NCBI RefSeq assembly: GCF_001605725.1
Contig: NZ_CP011530.1
Span: 310,001-374,000, forward strand
Reading direction: 5' to 3'
Length of the DNA stretch: 64,000 nucleotides
From: Mycobacteroides immunogenum
GTDB lineage: Bacteria > Actinomycetota > Actinomycetes > Mycobacteriales > Mycobacteriaceae
The notes beneath the pieces were generated by a model, which was not told the origin of the DNA, did no database searches, and saw nothing but the letters and a program-made list of their open reading frames with translations. Numbering within the stretch: the stretch's first letter is position 1; each line of letters begins with the position of its first letter. The translations under genes were made by a program, and so were the position numbers. This document shows positions 44,178-52,952 of the stretch, one piece after another.

Positions 44178-45244
44178 ACCAGGCCCGGAACAATATCGTT
44201 GAGGCTGAAGGCGATCGGCCGCTCAAGCTGTTCATACGTGCACGATCTGGGTTCGCGGTCCGGGCGCCAGCGGTTGAACTGCGCGGTATGCCGGAACCGC
44301 ACGCCCTCCATATGGTCATAGCGCACCTCCACCACCCGTTCCGGGCGCAGCGCGACGAAGGACAGATCTTTACCGGCGTTCCAGCGAGAGCCGGCGTTCT
44401 TCTGCGGGGTGCGCTCGCCGGCCTCGTGGGCGGCCCAGTTCCACGGATGATTCTCCAGAGCGGTGACCAATGGCTGCAGCTCCTGGAACAGGCGCTTGCG
44501 CTCGGCCATCGGGAACGCGCCGATCACGCCTACCGAGGCCAGTGCGCCATCGTCCTGGTACAGCCCCAGTAGCAGCGATCCGATGGCGTCGTTCCCGGAT
44601 TTGTGCACCCGATATCCGGCGACCACACAATCGGCGGTTCGCTCCGGCTTGATCTTGAACATCACCCGCTTGTCGGGTTGGTAGGCAATGGTCAATGGCT
44701 TCGCGATGAGGCCGTCGGTGCCGGCGCCCTCGAATTCCTCGAACCAGCGCTGTGCCACGGCCTGATCGGTGGTGGCGGGGGTTAGGTGGATCGAGGTGCC
44801 GGCCCCGGACAGCGCGCCGGTCAGCGCGGCGCGCCGCTCACTGAACGGACGCACGGTGTAGTCCTCGTCGCCCAGTGCCAGCAGATCGAACGCGATGAAG
44901 GAGGAGGGCGTCTGCTCGGCCAGCAGCCTGACTCGTGAATCTGCCGGATGGATCCGCTGTTGCAGTGCCTCGAAATCAAGCCCTGCCGCCGTGGCGATCA
45001 CGATCTCGCCGTCGATGACACATCGCGGTGGTAGTTCGGCGCGAACCGCCGCCACCAGCTCGGGAAAGTACCGGGTCAGCGGCTTTTCGTTGCGGCTGCC
45101 CAGCTCCACCTCGTCGCCGTCACGAAACACGATCGACCTGAACCCATCCCACTTGGGCTCGTAGGAGGCGTCAGCCGGAATTTTTGCGACAGGTTTGGCG
45201 AGCATTGGCGCGATTGGCGGCATGACGGGCAGGTCCATTCCCAT
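44174..45244 (-). CDS. ligC: ATP-dependent DNA ligase C
   Basis: 356 residues from the ATG at 45244; ATG 45238 is a close alternative and an upstream frame to 45499 runs inside the divergent gene. The nucleotidyltransferase motif I is YEPKWDGFRS (Lys31). Motif III lies in FIAFDLLALGDEDY, with DGLIAKPLTIAYQPDKRVMFKIKPERTADCVV as motifs IV-V and an OB fold after it. It matches mycobacterial LigC, an accessory repair ligase, and diverges from polD1 as in M. tuberculosis (Rv3731/Rv3730c). Confidence 0.9.
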   Translation of the reverse strand: MGMDLPVMPPIAPMLAKPVAKIPADASYEPKWDGFRSIVFRDGDEVELGSRNEKPLTRYFPELVAAVRAELPPRCVIDGEIVIATAAGLDFEALQQRIHPADSRVRLLAEQTPSSFIAFDLLALGDEDYTVRPFSERRAALTGALSGAGTSIHLTPATTDQAVAQRWFEEFEGAGTDGLIAKPLTIAYQPDKRVMFKIKPERTADCVVAGYRVHKSGNDAIGSLLLGLYQDDGALASVGVIGAFPMAERKRLFQELQPLVTALENHPWNWAAHEAGERTPQKNAGSRWNAGKDLSFVALRPERVVEVRYDHMEGVRFRHTAQFNRWRPDREPRSCTYEQLERPIAFSLNDIVPGLV

Positions 45245-46285
45245 ATGATGACGGTAATGCCCACGCCCGCCGAGGAACTGGATGTCGACGGCATCGCCGT
45301 CCGATTGAGCAACCCTGACAAGGTGTATTTCCCTGAGTTGGGGGCCGAGGGCGGCACCAAGCGCCATCTCGCGGAGTACTACCGGACCGTCGCGCTGGGT
45401 CCGATGATGAGCGCGGTGCGAAACCGTCCCACCCATCTGCAGCGCTTCCCCGACGGCATCGACGGCGAAGAGATTTACCAAAAGCGGCTGCCGAAGCACT
45501 TTCCTGATTACCTGGACAGTTGCGAAGTCACCTTTCCCTCCGGGCGCACCGCCGAGGTGCTACGGGTGACCAAGCCCGCCGCGATCGTGTGGGCGGCGCA
45601 AATGGGCACCGTGACGATGCATCCGTGGCAGGTTCGCTACCCGGATCTGGATCATCCGGATGAGCTGCGCATTGACTTGGACCCGCAGCCGGGAACCGGA
45701 TTCGACGAGGCCAAGGCGGTCGCGCTTGATGTGTTGCGCCCGCTGCTGGACGAACTGGGATTTGTCGCCTATCCGAAAACATCCGGGGGCCGCGGTATCC
45801 ACGTGTATCTGCGCGTCGAACCGCGCTGGGACTTCATCGAGGTGCGCCGCGCCGGTATCGCGCTGGCCCGCGAGGTGGAACGCCGCGCACCTCAGCAGGT
45901 GACCACGTCATGGTGGAAGGAAGAACGCGGGGAGCGCATCTTCATCGACTTCAACCAAAACGCCCGCGACCGCACCATGGCCTCGGCGTACTCGGTGCGA
46001 CGCACCCCCATCGCCACTGTCTCCACCCCGTTGACGTGGGACGAACTCGTCGATGCCGAACCCGATGATTTCACCATCGCGACCGTTCCCGAGCTGCTGC
46101 GCAAACGGCCAGACCCCATGGCGGATATGGACGATCTGCCGCAGTCGATAGAGCCGCTGCTCGAGATGGTAGAACGGGATGAGGCGAACGGATTGGGTGA
46201 TATGCCCTATCCGCCCAACTACCCGAAGATGCCGGGAGAACCGAAACGCGTTCAGCCGTCCCGGGATACCGATAGGAAGCAGTAG
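45245..46285 (+). CDS. polD1: LigD-type DNA polymerase domain protein
   Basis: 346 residues from the ATG at 45245; ATG 45257 would leave room for a short leader. It matches the archaeo-eukaryotic-primase-like polymerase domain of LigD: LSNPDKVYFPELG, RIDLDPQPGTGFDEAKAVALDVL (metal-binding DxD in DLDP), PKTSGGRGIHVYLRV, and RIFIDFNQNARDRTMASAYSVRRTP. Such stand-alone polymerases fill gaps in DNA repair with ribonucleotides or dNTPs. It overlaps the glycosyltransferase gene by one base. Confidence 0.9.
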   Translation: MMTVMPTPAEELDVDGIAVRLSNPDKVYFPELGAEGGTKRHLAEYYRTVALGPMMSAVRNRPTHLQRFPDGIDGEEIYQKRLPKHFPDYLDSCEVTFPSGRTAEVLRVTKPAAIVWAAQMGTVTMHPWQVRYPDLDHPDELRIDLDPQPGTGFDEAKAVALDVLRPLLDELGFVAYPKTSGGRGIHVYLRVEPRWDFIEVRRAGIALAREVERRAPQQVTTSWWKEERGERIFIDFNQNARDRTMASAYSVRRTPIATVSTPLTWDELVDAEPDDFTIATVPELLRKRPDPMADMDDLPQSIEPLLEMVERDEANGLGDMPYPPNYPKMPGEPKRVQPSRDTDRKQ

Positions 46286-47544
46286 TGACGGTCCGCAGGA
46301 TGTCGTGGCGGACGGCTGGGTTGTGGTTGGCTGCCGGAGTTGTCGCCGTATTGCTGCAGCATTGGCTGATACCACTCAACGCCCCGAATAGCTTCGGATT
46401 GTTCAGTAATGGTGGCGATCTGATGACCTACCGCTTCGGTGGGCTGCGGATCTTGCATCGAGAACTGTTGTACGCCGAGGAAATACCCGACGCAGGATGG
46501 TTCACCTACACCCCTTTTGCGGCAATGATCTTTGCTCCGTTGGGTTTTGTATCGCTGGGGGCGGCAAAGTTCATCTGGTTCCTGGTGAATCTGGCGGCAC
46601 TGTTCGCCATCATCTGGCGCTGTTGGCGGGTCCTGGGATTCGTCGCGAATGCGCCGCTGGCCGCCGCCTGCGTGGGAATGAACCTGGTGGCCTGGGAAAT
46701 TCAGCCGATTCACGGCACCCTGTGGCAGGGGCAGGTGAATCTCGTTTTGGCAGTGCTCATCATCTGGGACCTGACCCGTCCGGAGGGAGCCCGCTGGCGC
46801 GGCTGGTCAGTGGGTATTGCCTCCGGAGTCAAGCTCACAGCCGTCATCTTTGTGCCGTACCTGTTGATCACCCGCCAGTGGCGCGCCGTGGCGGCCGCGA
46901 CCGCGACAGGTGTCGGCACCGTGCTGCTGGGATGGATTGTGCTGCCCTCTGATTCGTCCGATTACTGGTTGGGCGCGGTGCGCACCACTGGGCACATCGG
47001 CTCGCTGGACCATCCGGCCAATTCATCGATTGGTGGCGTGTTGGCCAACATCTATCTGCCGCAGCCCATGCCGACGTGGTTGTGGGTGCCGCTCGCGGGC
47101 GGCGCGGCGTTGCTGGGGATGGCGGCCGCGTGGCGGGCGCATCGGTCCGGCGAAGAGTTGCTCGCGATCACCGTTGTCGGCATGGTCGGCTGTGTTGTCT
47201 CGCCGTTGGCCTGGACGCATCACTGGGTGTGGACGGTGCCGCTGATGGTGTTGTTGGTCAACCAGGTCATGACAGCCCAGGGCAGGGCCAGATGGCAGTG
47301 GGCCGCGGCCACGGCCGTGATCGCGGCGTTGGTGTCGATGTGGTGGTACTGGGGCCTGTACGTGCGTGCGATGCGGCTGAACCCCGATTTCGAGTCGTAC
47401 ATCACCGGCTGGGATGCCGTCATTGCGCACATGTCGCGTGCCGAAAGGGTCTTCGACTCCGCCCTGTATCCGTTGCTGTTCCTCATGGTGGCGATGTGGG
47501 TATTGGCGACCAGATCCCCGCGTGCCGGTACCGTGCAGGAATGA
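46285..47544 (+). CDS. GT87/DUF2029-type polyprenyl-sugar glycosyltransferase
   Basis: 419 residues, GTG start at 46285 overlapping the preceding stop. About ten hydrophobic segments are visible, with an exported loop GGDLMTYRFGGLRILHRELLYAEEIP containing the early Asp typical of GT-C enzymes, and YTPFAAMIFAPLGF. It resembles mycobacterial alpha-mannosyl- or arabinosyltransferases that use polyprenyl-phosphate sugars on the outer membrane face. The specific product is unknown. Confidence 0.83.
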   Translation: MTVRRMSWRTAGLWLAAGVVAVLLQHWLIPLNAPNSFGLFSNGGDLMTYRFGGLRILHRELLYAEEIPDAGWFTYTPFAAMIFAPLGFVSLGAAKFIWFLVNLAALFAIIWRCWRVLGFVANAPLAAACVGMNLVAWEIQPIHGTLWQGQVNLVLAVLIIWDLTRPEGARWRGWSVGIASGVKLTAVIFVPYLLITRQWRAVAAATATGVGTVLLGWIVLPSDSSDYWLGAVRTTGHIGSLDHPANSSIGGVLANIYLPQPMPTWLWVPLAGGAALLGMAAAWRAHRSGEELLAITVVGMVGCVVSPLAWTHHWVWTVPLMVLLVNQVMTAQGRARWQWAAATAVIAALVSMWWYWGLYVRAMRLNPDFESYITGWDAVIAHMSRAERVFDSALYPLLFLMVAMWVLATRSPRAGTVQE

Positions 47545-48047
47545 AACGCTGGGCGGCTACCTGTGCCGTCGCGCTGTTCGCGGTGACTGGTTGTTCGGTA
47601 TGGGACAAGCCCGAACCCACCGAGCCGTCGTACACGCCGCAACAAACCGGGGCGTCGCCGGTGCGTTATGACTCGGACCCGCTGGAGCAGCGTTTTCCCA
47701 AGCTGCCCAGGCCGGTGACGGGCGAGTGGGTGCAGGGCTTTTTCAGCGATGAGCCCCTGCCCGGCCCCAACACCACGTATTGGGTGGACGCGATCATCGA
47801 GATGCCGCCGCAGCAGCTGGCGGCGTATGTGGCGCCGTTCCGTTCGAGCATGGTGCTGGCCTCCAGGCCTCGCCTGTGGAAGACGCTGGATACAGGGGTG
47901 CCGTCCTCCGCCCAGTTCGAGCGCAGCGATGAACTGGACCGCATGCTGTCCACCCAGACCGACAAGGGCGGCTGGGAGGTCAAGGCCTTCGCGCCGAAAG
48001 ACGGGTCGGTTCTGGTGCTGTCCGCGCGAGGTAAAGACGCGAGTTAG
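47541..48047 (+). CDS. putative lipoprotein
   Basis: 168 residues from the ATG at 47541, overlapping the previous stop (ATGA). Signal peptide MKRWAATCAVALFAVTGC with lipobox VTGC. The mature protein contains RFPKLPRPVTGEWVQGFFSDE and no recognised domain. Operon position suggests an envelope role with the glycosyltransferase. The stop overlaps the convergent membrane protein gene. Confidence 0.78.
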   Translation: MKRWAATCAVALFAVTGCSVWDKPEPTEPSYTPQQTGASPVRYDSDPLEQRFPKLPRPVTGEWVQGFFSDEPLPGPNTTYWVDAIIEMPPQQLAAYVAPFRSSMVLASRPRLWKTLDTGVPSSAQFERSDELDRMLSTQTDKGGWEVKAFAPKDGSVLVLSARGKDAS

Positions 48048-48706
48048 GACCGCGGGGTGCGACGGTTCCGCAGGCCGCGGGCCGGTTCGAGCACCTTCTC
48101 CTCGGTATCCGCGTCCTCGTTATCCGGGTCTTCGGTAGCAGCGTCTGCGCTCGCCTCGCCGGCAGGCTCAGTTGCCTCAGGCTCGTCTGGCGCTTCAGGC
48201 TTGTCGGAGGTGCTGGCCCCCTTGACGGTCTTCTTCTTGGCCGGACGGGCCTTGGGCGCCGGTGCGGGGCGCTCGGCCACGACGGCCAGCTGGTAGGCCG
48301 AGAAAGCCAGGAGGCCGATCGCCGCGGCGGCGCCGTACACCGCGAACTCCCAAATGCCGAAGCGATCCAGGTCCAGCCAAATTTCGGCGATCGCGGTACC
48401 GATGATCAGGGCACCGGCGAGGAAATGACCGGTGAAGGATGCGGCGCGCAATGTCAGCGCCAACTGTGGCGTCGCGAACTCGGGCCTGCGGGTCCGCCGC
48501 CAGGAGAGCAGAGCCGGTACCCCCGCGGCCGCCAGCAGCACGCCGGCGATGATGCGCATCCCGGTGCCGAAAGAGTGGCCGGTAGCGCCGTTCAACTCGG
48601 GCCAGCGGGGCAACGCGAAAAAGAAAAAAAGCAGTCCCGCGATCAAGGAGAGAGCGGCATGGCTGCTGGTCAAAGCGATGGTCGCCGTCCGGCGTCCGGC
48701 AGCCAT
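48044..48706 (-). CDS. membrane protein with acidic tail
   Basis: 220 residues from the ATG at 48706; an in-frame extension to 48826 would cross the att site and is rejected. Four hydrophobic segments (AALSLIAGLLFFFFALP, MRIIAGVLLAAAGVPALLSW, FTGHFLAGALIIGTAIAEIW, AVYGAAAAIGLLAFSAYQL) precede a Lys/Ala stretch and a very acidic C-terminus (EPDEPEATEP... DPDNEDADTEEK). Function unknown. It is the last chromosomal gene before element 2. Confidence 0.78.
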   Translation of the reverse strand: MAAGRRTATIALTSSHAALSLIAGLLFFFFALPRWPELNGATGHSFGTGMRIIAGVLLAAAGVPALLSWRRTRRPEFATPQLALTLRAASFTGHFLAGALIIGTAIAEIWLDLDRFGIWEFAVYGAAAAIGLLAFSAYQLAVVAERPAPAPKARPAKKKTVKGASTSDKPEAPDEPEATEPAGEASADAATEDPDNEDADTEEKVLEPARGLRNRRTPRS

Positions 48707-48731
48707 TGCCCTCCTTGATGCGGTCCTGCAG

Positions 48732-48788
48732 TGGCGGAGGATAGGGGATTTGAACCCCTGAGGGCTGTTAACCCAACCCGCGTTCCAG
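48732..48788 (-). repeat. att core of element 2: 3' part of tRNA-Ser(GGA)
   Basis: On the minus strand this is the 3' 57 bases of a class II tRNA: anticodon loop beginning CTGGAA (GGA), long variable arm, T-arm AGGGGTTCAAATCCCCT, acceptor strand ATCCTCC, discriminator G and CCA (48732-48734). The 5' half is missing, replaced by element sequence (CTACCCTT before the loop on the minus strand). The intact tRNA-Ser(GGA) should be at the far end of element 2, outside the window. Confidence 0.9.
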
Positions 48789-48818
48789 AAGGGTAGCACG
48801 ACCCGTATTTCCCGCTCA

Positions 48819-48879
48819 GGAGCCATTTCTCACAGATAGGGCAGGGTAGGTGTCCAGGGCATTCCTGAGAAATGGCTCC
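48819..48879. repeat. inverted repeat next to the att core
   Basis: GGAGCCATTTCTCAC (48819-48833) and TGAGAAATGGCTCC (48866-48879) match the repeat pair of element 1 at 37090-37150, in mirror orientation. About 35 bases on the att side (ending GGGAAATA on the minus strand) are also conserved. Likely an integrase terminator or arm-binding pair. Confidence 0.65.
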
Positions 48880-48917
48880 CCTATTGTGGGGATTTTGTGG
48901 GGACTTCTGAGGGGGAG

Positions 48918-50165
48918 TCACGGGCGACCAAGGGCTGCCGCCGCTCGGCCTAAATCGGCGGGATCAGTGTGCCCGTAGACGCGCAGAGCAAGAACGCCGC
49001 CATCTGCGTGCCCCAACCAGGTGGCGACATCCATCAAGGGGACGCCCGCCGAGAGCAGCCGCGAAGCTGCTGTGTGCCTCATGTCGTGAAGTCGGTACCC
49101 CGCAATGCCCGCCGCTTCCATCGACTCGTGCCACCAGGTATCCAAGCTCGACGGGGAGAGCCCGATACCGTTGTCCTTGGCGAGCACGGCCAAGTCGGCG
49201 TCGCCCTTCCAGCTCTTTCCTGAGCGTGCACGATCACCCGCTTGCAGCTCGCGGTGACGACGGAGAGCCTGAACAGTCTCAGAGGGAAGGAGCAGGGTTC
49301 GGCGCGCGGAGCCCGTCTTCCCTTTGTTCTTTTCTTCCGTTCCTCCCGTCACGGGGACGCGGGTTCGGTTAACACGAAGCGTCGGTTCATCGCCGTCGAG
49401 GTCGCGGATAGATGACCATCGCAGCCCCGCTAGTTCGGCGCGCCGTAGCCCGAGTAGCGCCAGCTCTATGAACGTGCCTCGTCGTAGCCTGACCCGTTCC
49501 GTACGGCCCTTCGCAGTCCCGACGCGGGGAGCGTGTGCGTCGATGAGCGCCCGAATCTCTTCGTTGGTAAGTCTTCGCCGAATGTCGATTTCATCCCCGC
49601 CGCCACTGGGTGTGTCGCTCGGAGCAACGTCATTGGCTTTGAAAGGTTGGACTAGCTCGACCACATTTCGGGGGAGAACACCCTGTGCCACAAGGTCTTT
49701 CCATACTGCCGACCACTTCGTACGGGTCGTGTTCGTGTATGTCACTGAGCGTTTCTGCACCCCCTCGACCTCCCCGTCGATGAGTTGCCTCAGCAGAGTC
49801 TCCACGTCCTGCTTGGTGACGGACTGGACGCGGCGGTCACCCAGCGCGGTCACGACAGGAGCGAGTGCCGCTTGCCGCGCGCTCTTCGTATTACGTTCTC
49901 CCCGTTGACCTTCAAGCCACTGTGCCACTGCCTGCTCAACGGTGAGCAGGTTCTTGCCGATGAAAGTCCCGTCCGCGACCTTTGCCTCAGTGGTGGCTTG
50001 CCAGTCGCGCGCTTCCGAGACAGTCTCAAATGTTTTCTCGGGCTGACCGCCGCCGACCGCACGGGCATCCGCGCGGGCTCGGTACCCATAACCTCTCTCG
50101 AAACGAGGTGTAGCTATCTTCTCGATACCTGGATAGCGTGTGGGCTCGCCCTTCATTCGCGCCAT
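48918..50165 (-). CDS. tyrosine recombinase (integrase) of element 2
   Basis: 415 residues from the ATG at 50165 (MARMKGEPTRYPGIEKIATP). The catalytic motifs match the element 1 integrase: LGLRRAELAGLRW, HDMRHTAASRLLSAGVPLMDVATWLGHADGG and the nucleophile Tyr in LRVYGHTDP. It is co-linear with that protein with mostly conservative differences. It lies next to the tRNA-Ser(GGA) core, so it inserts at a different serine isoacceptor gene. Differences in the catalytic half should hold the target switch. Confidence 0.93.
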   Translation of the reverse strand: MARMKGEPTRYPGIEKIATPRFERGYGYRARADARAVGGGQPEKTFETVSEARDWQATTEAKVADGTFIGKNLLTVEQAVAQWLEGQRGERNTKSARQAALAPVVTALGDRRVQSVTKQDVETLLRQLIDGEVEGVQKRSVTYTNTTRTKWSAVWKDLVAQGVLPRNVVELVQPFKANDVAPSDTPSGGGDEIDIRRRLTNEEIRALIDAHAPRVGTAKGRTERVRLRRGTFIELALLGLRRAELAGLRWSSIRDLDGDEPTLRVNRTRVPVTGGTEEKNKGKTGSARRTLLLPSETVQALRRHRELQAGDRARSGKSWKGDADLAVLAKDNGIGLSPSSLDTWWHESMEAAGIAGYRLHDMRHTAASRLLSAGVPLMDVATWLGHADGGVLALRVYGHTDPADLGRAAAALGRP

Positions 50166-50259
50166 AGCAGGACAGCCTAGCGGGCACCCCACCTGACCTG
50201 CGCGGGGACGTGCAGCCGAGCTGATTGCCCGTGTCGCCCAGTCCATCTAGCGTCGAGTC
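50166..50259. promoter_or_regulatory. conserved integrase promoter spacer
   Basis: This is the counterpart of 35718-35810 in element 1. On the minus strand it keeps GCTGCACGTCCCC, GCAGGTCAG and CGCTAGGCTGTC before the integrase ATG. A -10-like TAGGCT just upstream of the ATG suggests a leaderless integrase transcript. Confidence 0.55.
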
Positions 50260-50577
50260 ATGTCCGAAAACCCCACCATCCGAAGCCATCTCATGAGCCT
50301 GGCCGACTCGTTCGACGAACCCCGCGCGCTCAATGGCCCCGACGCCGAGCGGTGCTCGGCTGCTGATCACGCCGAGGCATGGGCAGCGCTGACCACGGGC
50401 TGGTCTCGCATGCTCCAGGCTGCTCGCACCCTCCAGTCCCGCCACGCCGCCGACAGTCAGGATCCCGCGCTGTCCATGTGCGCAGACGCCGCGCGGGAAG
50501 CCGCTGTGGGCGAGTTGCGCTGGTGCTGGGCACGACTCGTGAACAAGTATGTCGGGGCGGTGGAGTCGGATGTCTGA
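50260..50577 (+). CDS. conserved element protein (105 aa)
   Basis: 105 residues, a full-length homologue of the element 1 protein at 35400-35717: the same MSENPTIRSHLMSLADSFDE start pattern and GELRWCWARLV near the end. It diverges from the integrase and overlaps the 73-residue gene. The strict link to the integrase in both elements suggests a regulatory or accessory recombination role. No domain is recognised. Confidence 0.7.
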   Translation: MSENPTIRSHLMSLADSFDEPRALNGPDAERCSAADHAEAWAALTTGWSRMLQAARTLQSRHAADSQDPALSMCADAAREAAVGELRWCWARLVNKYVGAVESDV

Positions 50578-50791
50578 TTCGGAAGCACCCTTGACTCCCG
50601 ACGAGCGACTCACCATTGCCGCCCTCTACACCAGTCTCGTCTTGTCCCAGAACCGAACAGTTCCAGGACTACTCGGCTCCGAGAGCCCGTGTTACCCCGA
50701 CCTCAACATTTGCGGTCCCGAAACCTTGTCCCACAACGAGATTCCCGTAATGCGGGTGAGAGAGGGTTTAGAGACGGAGAAAGCATGCTGA
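50570..50791 (+). CDS. small conserved element protein (73 aa)
   Basis: 73 residues from the ATG at 50570 (MSDSEAPLTPDERLTIAALY). The N-terminal 20 residues match the 64-residue protein of element 1 (35213); the rest diverges. It overlaps its neighbours on both sides. Function unknown. Confidence 0.62.
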   Translation: MSDSEAPLTPDERLTIAALYTSLVLSQNRTVPGLLGSESPCYPDLNICGPETLSHNEIPVMRVREGLETEKAC

Positions 50792-51339
50792 TTGGGTACG
50801 CGCGGGTGAGCACCGTCGAGCAGAGCACGGGCTTGCAGCTCGACGCACTCCACGCGGCCGGGGTGGAGCAGGTGTTCGTAGACGAGGGCGTGAGCGGGTC
50901 GGTGTCTTCTCGCCCCGAACTCGACCGCTGCCTGTCGATGTTGCGTTCGGGTGACACCTTGGTCGTGTGGAGATTGGACCGATTAGCGCGTTCCCTCAAG
51001 AACCTCTTGGAGTTGGTGGAATCCCTGTCCGCCAGGGGGATTCATCTCCGCTCATTGACAGAGAGCATCGACACCTCCTCGGCATCGGGTCGGCTCATCC
51101 TGTCGGTGTTCGGGGCTCTCGCGGAGTTCGAGCGGGCGCTCATCATCGAGCGGACGCAGGCGGGCCTCGCAGCAGCACGGTCTCGGGGAGCCCGTATCGG
51201 TCGGCCAGCGGCCATGACGACGGGCCAGGTCGAACAGGCGAGAACCTTGGTAAGTGCTGGGCACAGGGTGTCCGAGGTGGCCGAGAGCCTGGGGGTTGGG
51301 AGAAGCACGCTGTATCGCGTTCTGGGAGAAGCTAGTTGA
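50785..51339 (+). CDS. serine recombinase / resolvase
   Basis: 184 residues from the ATG at 50785. MLIGYARVSTVEQSTGLQLD contains nucleophile Ser9; VVWRLDRLARSLKNLLELVE, GRLILSVFGALAEFERALIIERT and a C-terminal HTH (VSAGHRVSEVAESLGVGRSTLYRVL) follow. This is a complete small resolvase/invertase. It is in the same position as the element 1 recombinase but only moderately similar to it. The TTGA overlap couples it to the next gene. Confidence 0.9.
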   Translation: MLIGYARVSTVEQSTGLQLDALHAAGVEQVFVDEGVSGSVSSRPELDRCLSMLRSGDTLVVWRLDRLARSLKNLLELVESLSARGIHLRSLTESIDTSSASGRLILSVFGALAEFERALIIERTQAGLAAARSRGARIGRPAAMTTGQVEQARTLVSAGHRVSEVAESLGVGRSTLYRVLGEAS

Positions 51340-51860
51340 GAGCGGCGGTCGTCGGGGAGTGGGTCATCGTCACGGGCGGCTGGAGCCTGTTCCGCACTTT
51401 GCGAGAGCAAGTGTTAACGCCCGAAACGGCGCGACAGGCAGCCACATGGTGCGAGGGGTTTGGTGATTATGATTCGGCTAGCGAATTGCGTTGGGCTGCT
51501 GGGGAAGCCGAGAAGTGGCGTCCCGAGCCCGAGGGCGGGCAGCCTCTCGGGGAGGGCGGCGACATCATTGACGTCATTGCGCGGATTGACGAGGTGCTTT
51601 CGATGGACTCGATGTCCTGGTCACCGCTGTCTGAAATCGAGGTTGCGAGAATCCTGGCAGGTGTGCGAGACGAGCCCCGCATACTGCCAGGCAGACACAT
51701 CCACGCGGTGCCAGTCGGGGATGTGCCCGCCTGGCGGGACTGGTGGGATGGACTGTCAGGCGACGACCAGGCCGACACACCCTGGTACGTCGTGTGTTTC
51801 CAGTGCGGAGCGGTCGGGGAGCGCGAGGTGACGTGCGGGTGCGGAAATCCCAAGAGCTGA
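51336..51860 (+). CDS. protein with C-terminal Cys cluster
   Basis: 174 residues if the TTG at 51336 (overlapping the recombinase stop) is the start. The last ~35 residues (WYVVCFQCGAVGEREVTCGC then GNPKS) match the C-terminus of the element 1 protein at 34110-34469, with CxxC...CxC likely binding zinc; a middle HAVPVGDVPAWRDWWDGL also corresponds. The N-terminal ~100 residues have no counterpart there. It directly precedes the Dam-like gene. Function unknown. Confidence 0.68.
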   Translation: MRAAVVGEWVIVTGGWSLFRTLREQVLTPETARQAATWCEGFGDYDSASELRWAAGEAEKWRPEPEGGQPLGEGGDIIDVIARIDEVLSMDSMSWSPLSEIEVARILAGVRDEPRILPGRHIHAVPVGDVPAWRDWWDGLSGDDQADTPWYVVCFQCGAVGEREVTCGCGNPKS

Positions 51861-51885
51861 AGCATGTCCCGGTAACATCTGCCAG

Positions 51886-52887
51886 GTGACGAGAAGTCCA
51901 GTTCCGTACTTCGGCGGAAAATCCTGGTTAGCTCCGAGGCTGGCTGCGGTGTTACCCGCACATAAACACTACATCGAAGTCTGCGGGGGTAGCTTGGCCC
52001 TCCTGCTCGCCAAGAAGCCCTCCCGCCAGGAGACGGTGAACGACCTCGACGGGCATTTGATGACGTTCTGGAGAGTGTTACGCGACAGGCCCGACGAGCT
52101 GGAACGTGTGTGTTCCCTGACCCCTCACTCGCGGGCTGAAAGGACTCTAGCGCAAGAGATTTCGAGCAAACTGGATGAGCTGGAAATCGCGCGGCGGGTG
52201 TTCGTCGCGTTGACGCAAGGGCGGTCGGGGAGCCTCACGCGGACAGGGTGGAGGCATGACTTGCGGCCCGTGTCCACCCCGATGCCTGTCGTGTTGCAAA
52301 GGTATGCGGGTCGAATTGCTCAGGCAGCCAAGCGGATTCGGGGTGTGAGTTTGGAGTGCAGGCCAGCGGTGGAGCTGGTCGAGGCATACGGAGGGGCGCG
52401 GGACACCTTGCTCTATGTGGACCCGCCTTACGTGGTGGACAGGGGGATTCGGCGCGGCGGGGAGTACAGAGTTGAGATGAGAAGTGATAGGGCTCATCGC
52501 GAGTTGTTGGAGGCGTGCTTGTCGTGTGATGCGAGTGTTGTCGTGAGCGGGTACAGCTCGGCGCTGTACGACGGGATACTCGGGGGCTGGTACCGCTACG
52601 AGATTCCGATGTTGACGAGCCAGGGCTCTGGGGACGGTCGGCGGGTCGAGGTGCTGTGGAGTAACAGGCCGCTGGAGGGGCTGGGCGGCGAGGGGGAATT
52701 TCCGTTACAGGAGTCAGCTGGTGTTACGGAAATGCAACACCGTTGCGTGGGCTGCTCGGCGGTTCTGAGGCATCCCAAACGGGGGCGTCGGCGGCGCTGG
52801 TGCAGCGAGGCGTGCAGGATCGCGGGGTGGCGTGCTCGACGGGATATTGAGGGCGTGGAGGTCGAGGACGACGAGGTGGCGGGTTAG
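51886..52887 (+). CDS. Dam-like DNA adenine methyltransferase with zinc-finger tail
   Basis: 333 residues, GTG start at 51886. Motif I PVPYFGGKSW, VEVCGGSLALLLAKKPS-like region and the DPPY motif (YVDPPYVVDRG) identify a D12-class adenine methylase. The C-terminal RCVGCSAVLRHPKRGRRRRW then CSEACR is the same zinc-finger-like module as in the element 1 homologue. No endonuclease accompanies it. It may methylate a site in the element itself, for example its origin or att region (speculative). Confidence 0.88.
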   Translation: MTRSPVPYFGGKSWLAPRLAAVLPAHKHYIEVCGGSLALLLAKKPSRQETVNDLDGHLMTFWRVLRDRPDELERVCSLTPHSRAERTLAQEISSKLDELEIARRVFVALTQGRSGSLTRTGWRHDLRPVSTPMPVVLQRYAGRIAQAAKRIRGVSLECRPAVELVEAYGGARDTLLYVDPPYVVDRGIRRGGEYRVEMRSDRAHRELLEACLSCDASVVVSGYSSALYDGILGGWYRYEIPMLTSQGSGDGRRVEVLWSNRPLEGLGGEGEFPLQESAGVTEMQHRCVGCSAVLRHPKRGRRRRWCSEACRIAGWRARRDIEGVEVEDDEVAG

Positions 52888-52952
52888 GGACTCGGACCGC
52901 CAGCTCGCGGTGTTATTGTGCGCCTAACTGACTACCTTGACGGGGGTGCGCG

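Noticed and set aside
43233-44321. 362-codon rightward frame over gluQ
   Set aside because: Shadow of gluQ, which has HIGN and KMSKS-like motifs on the minus strand.
48732-48788. tRNA-Ser(GGA) gene
   Set aside because: Only the 3' 57 bases are present; the 5' acceptor strand and D-arm are replaced by element sequence, so it is an att remnant, not a functional tRNA.
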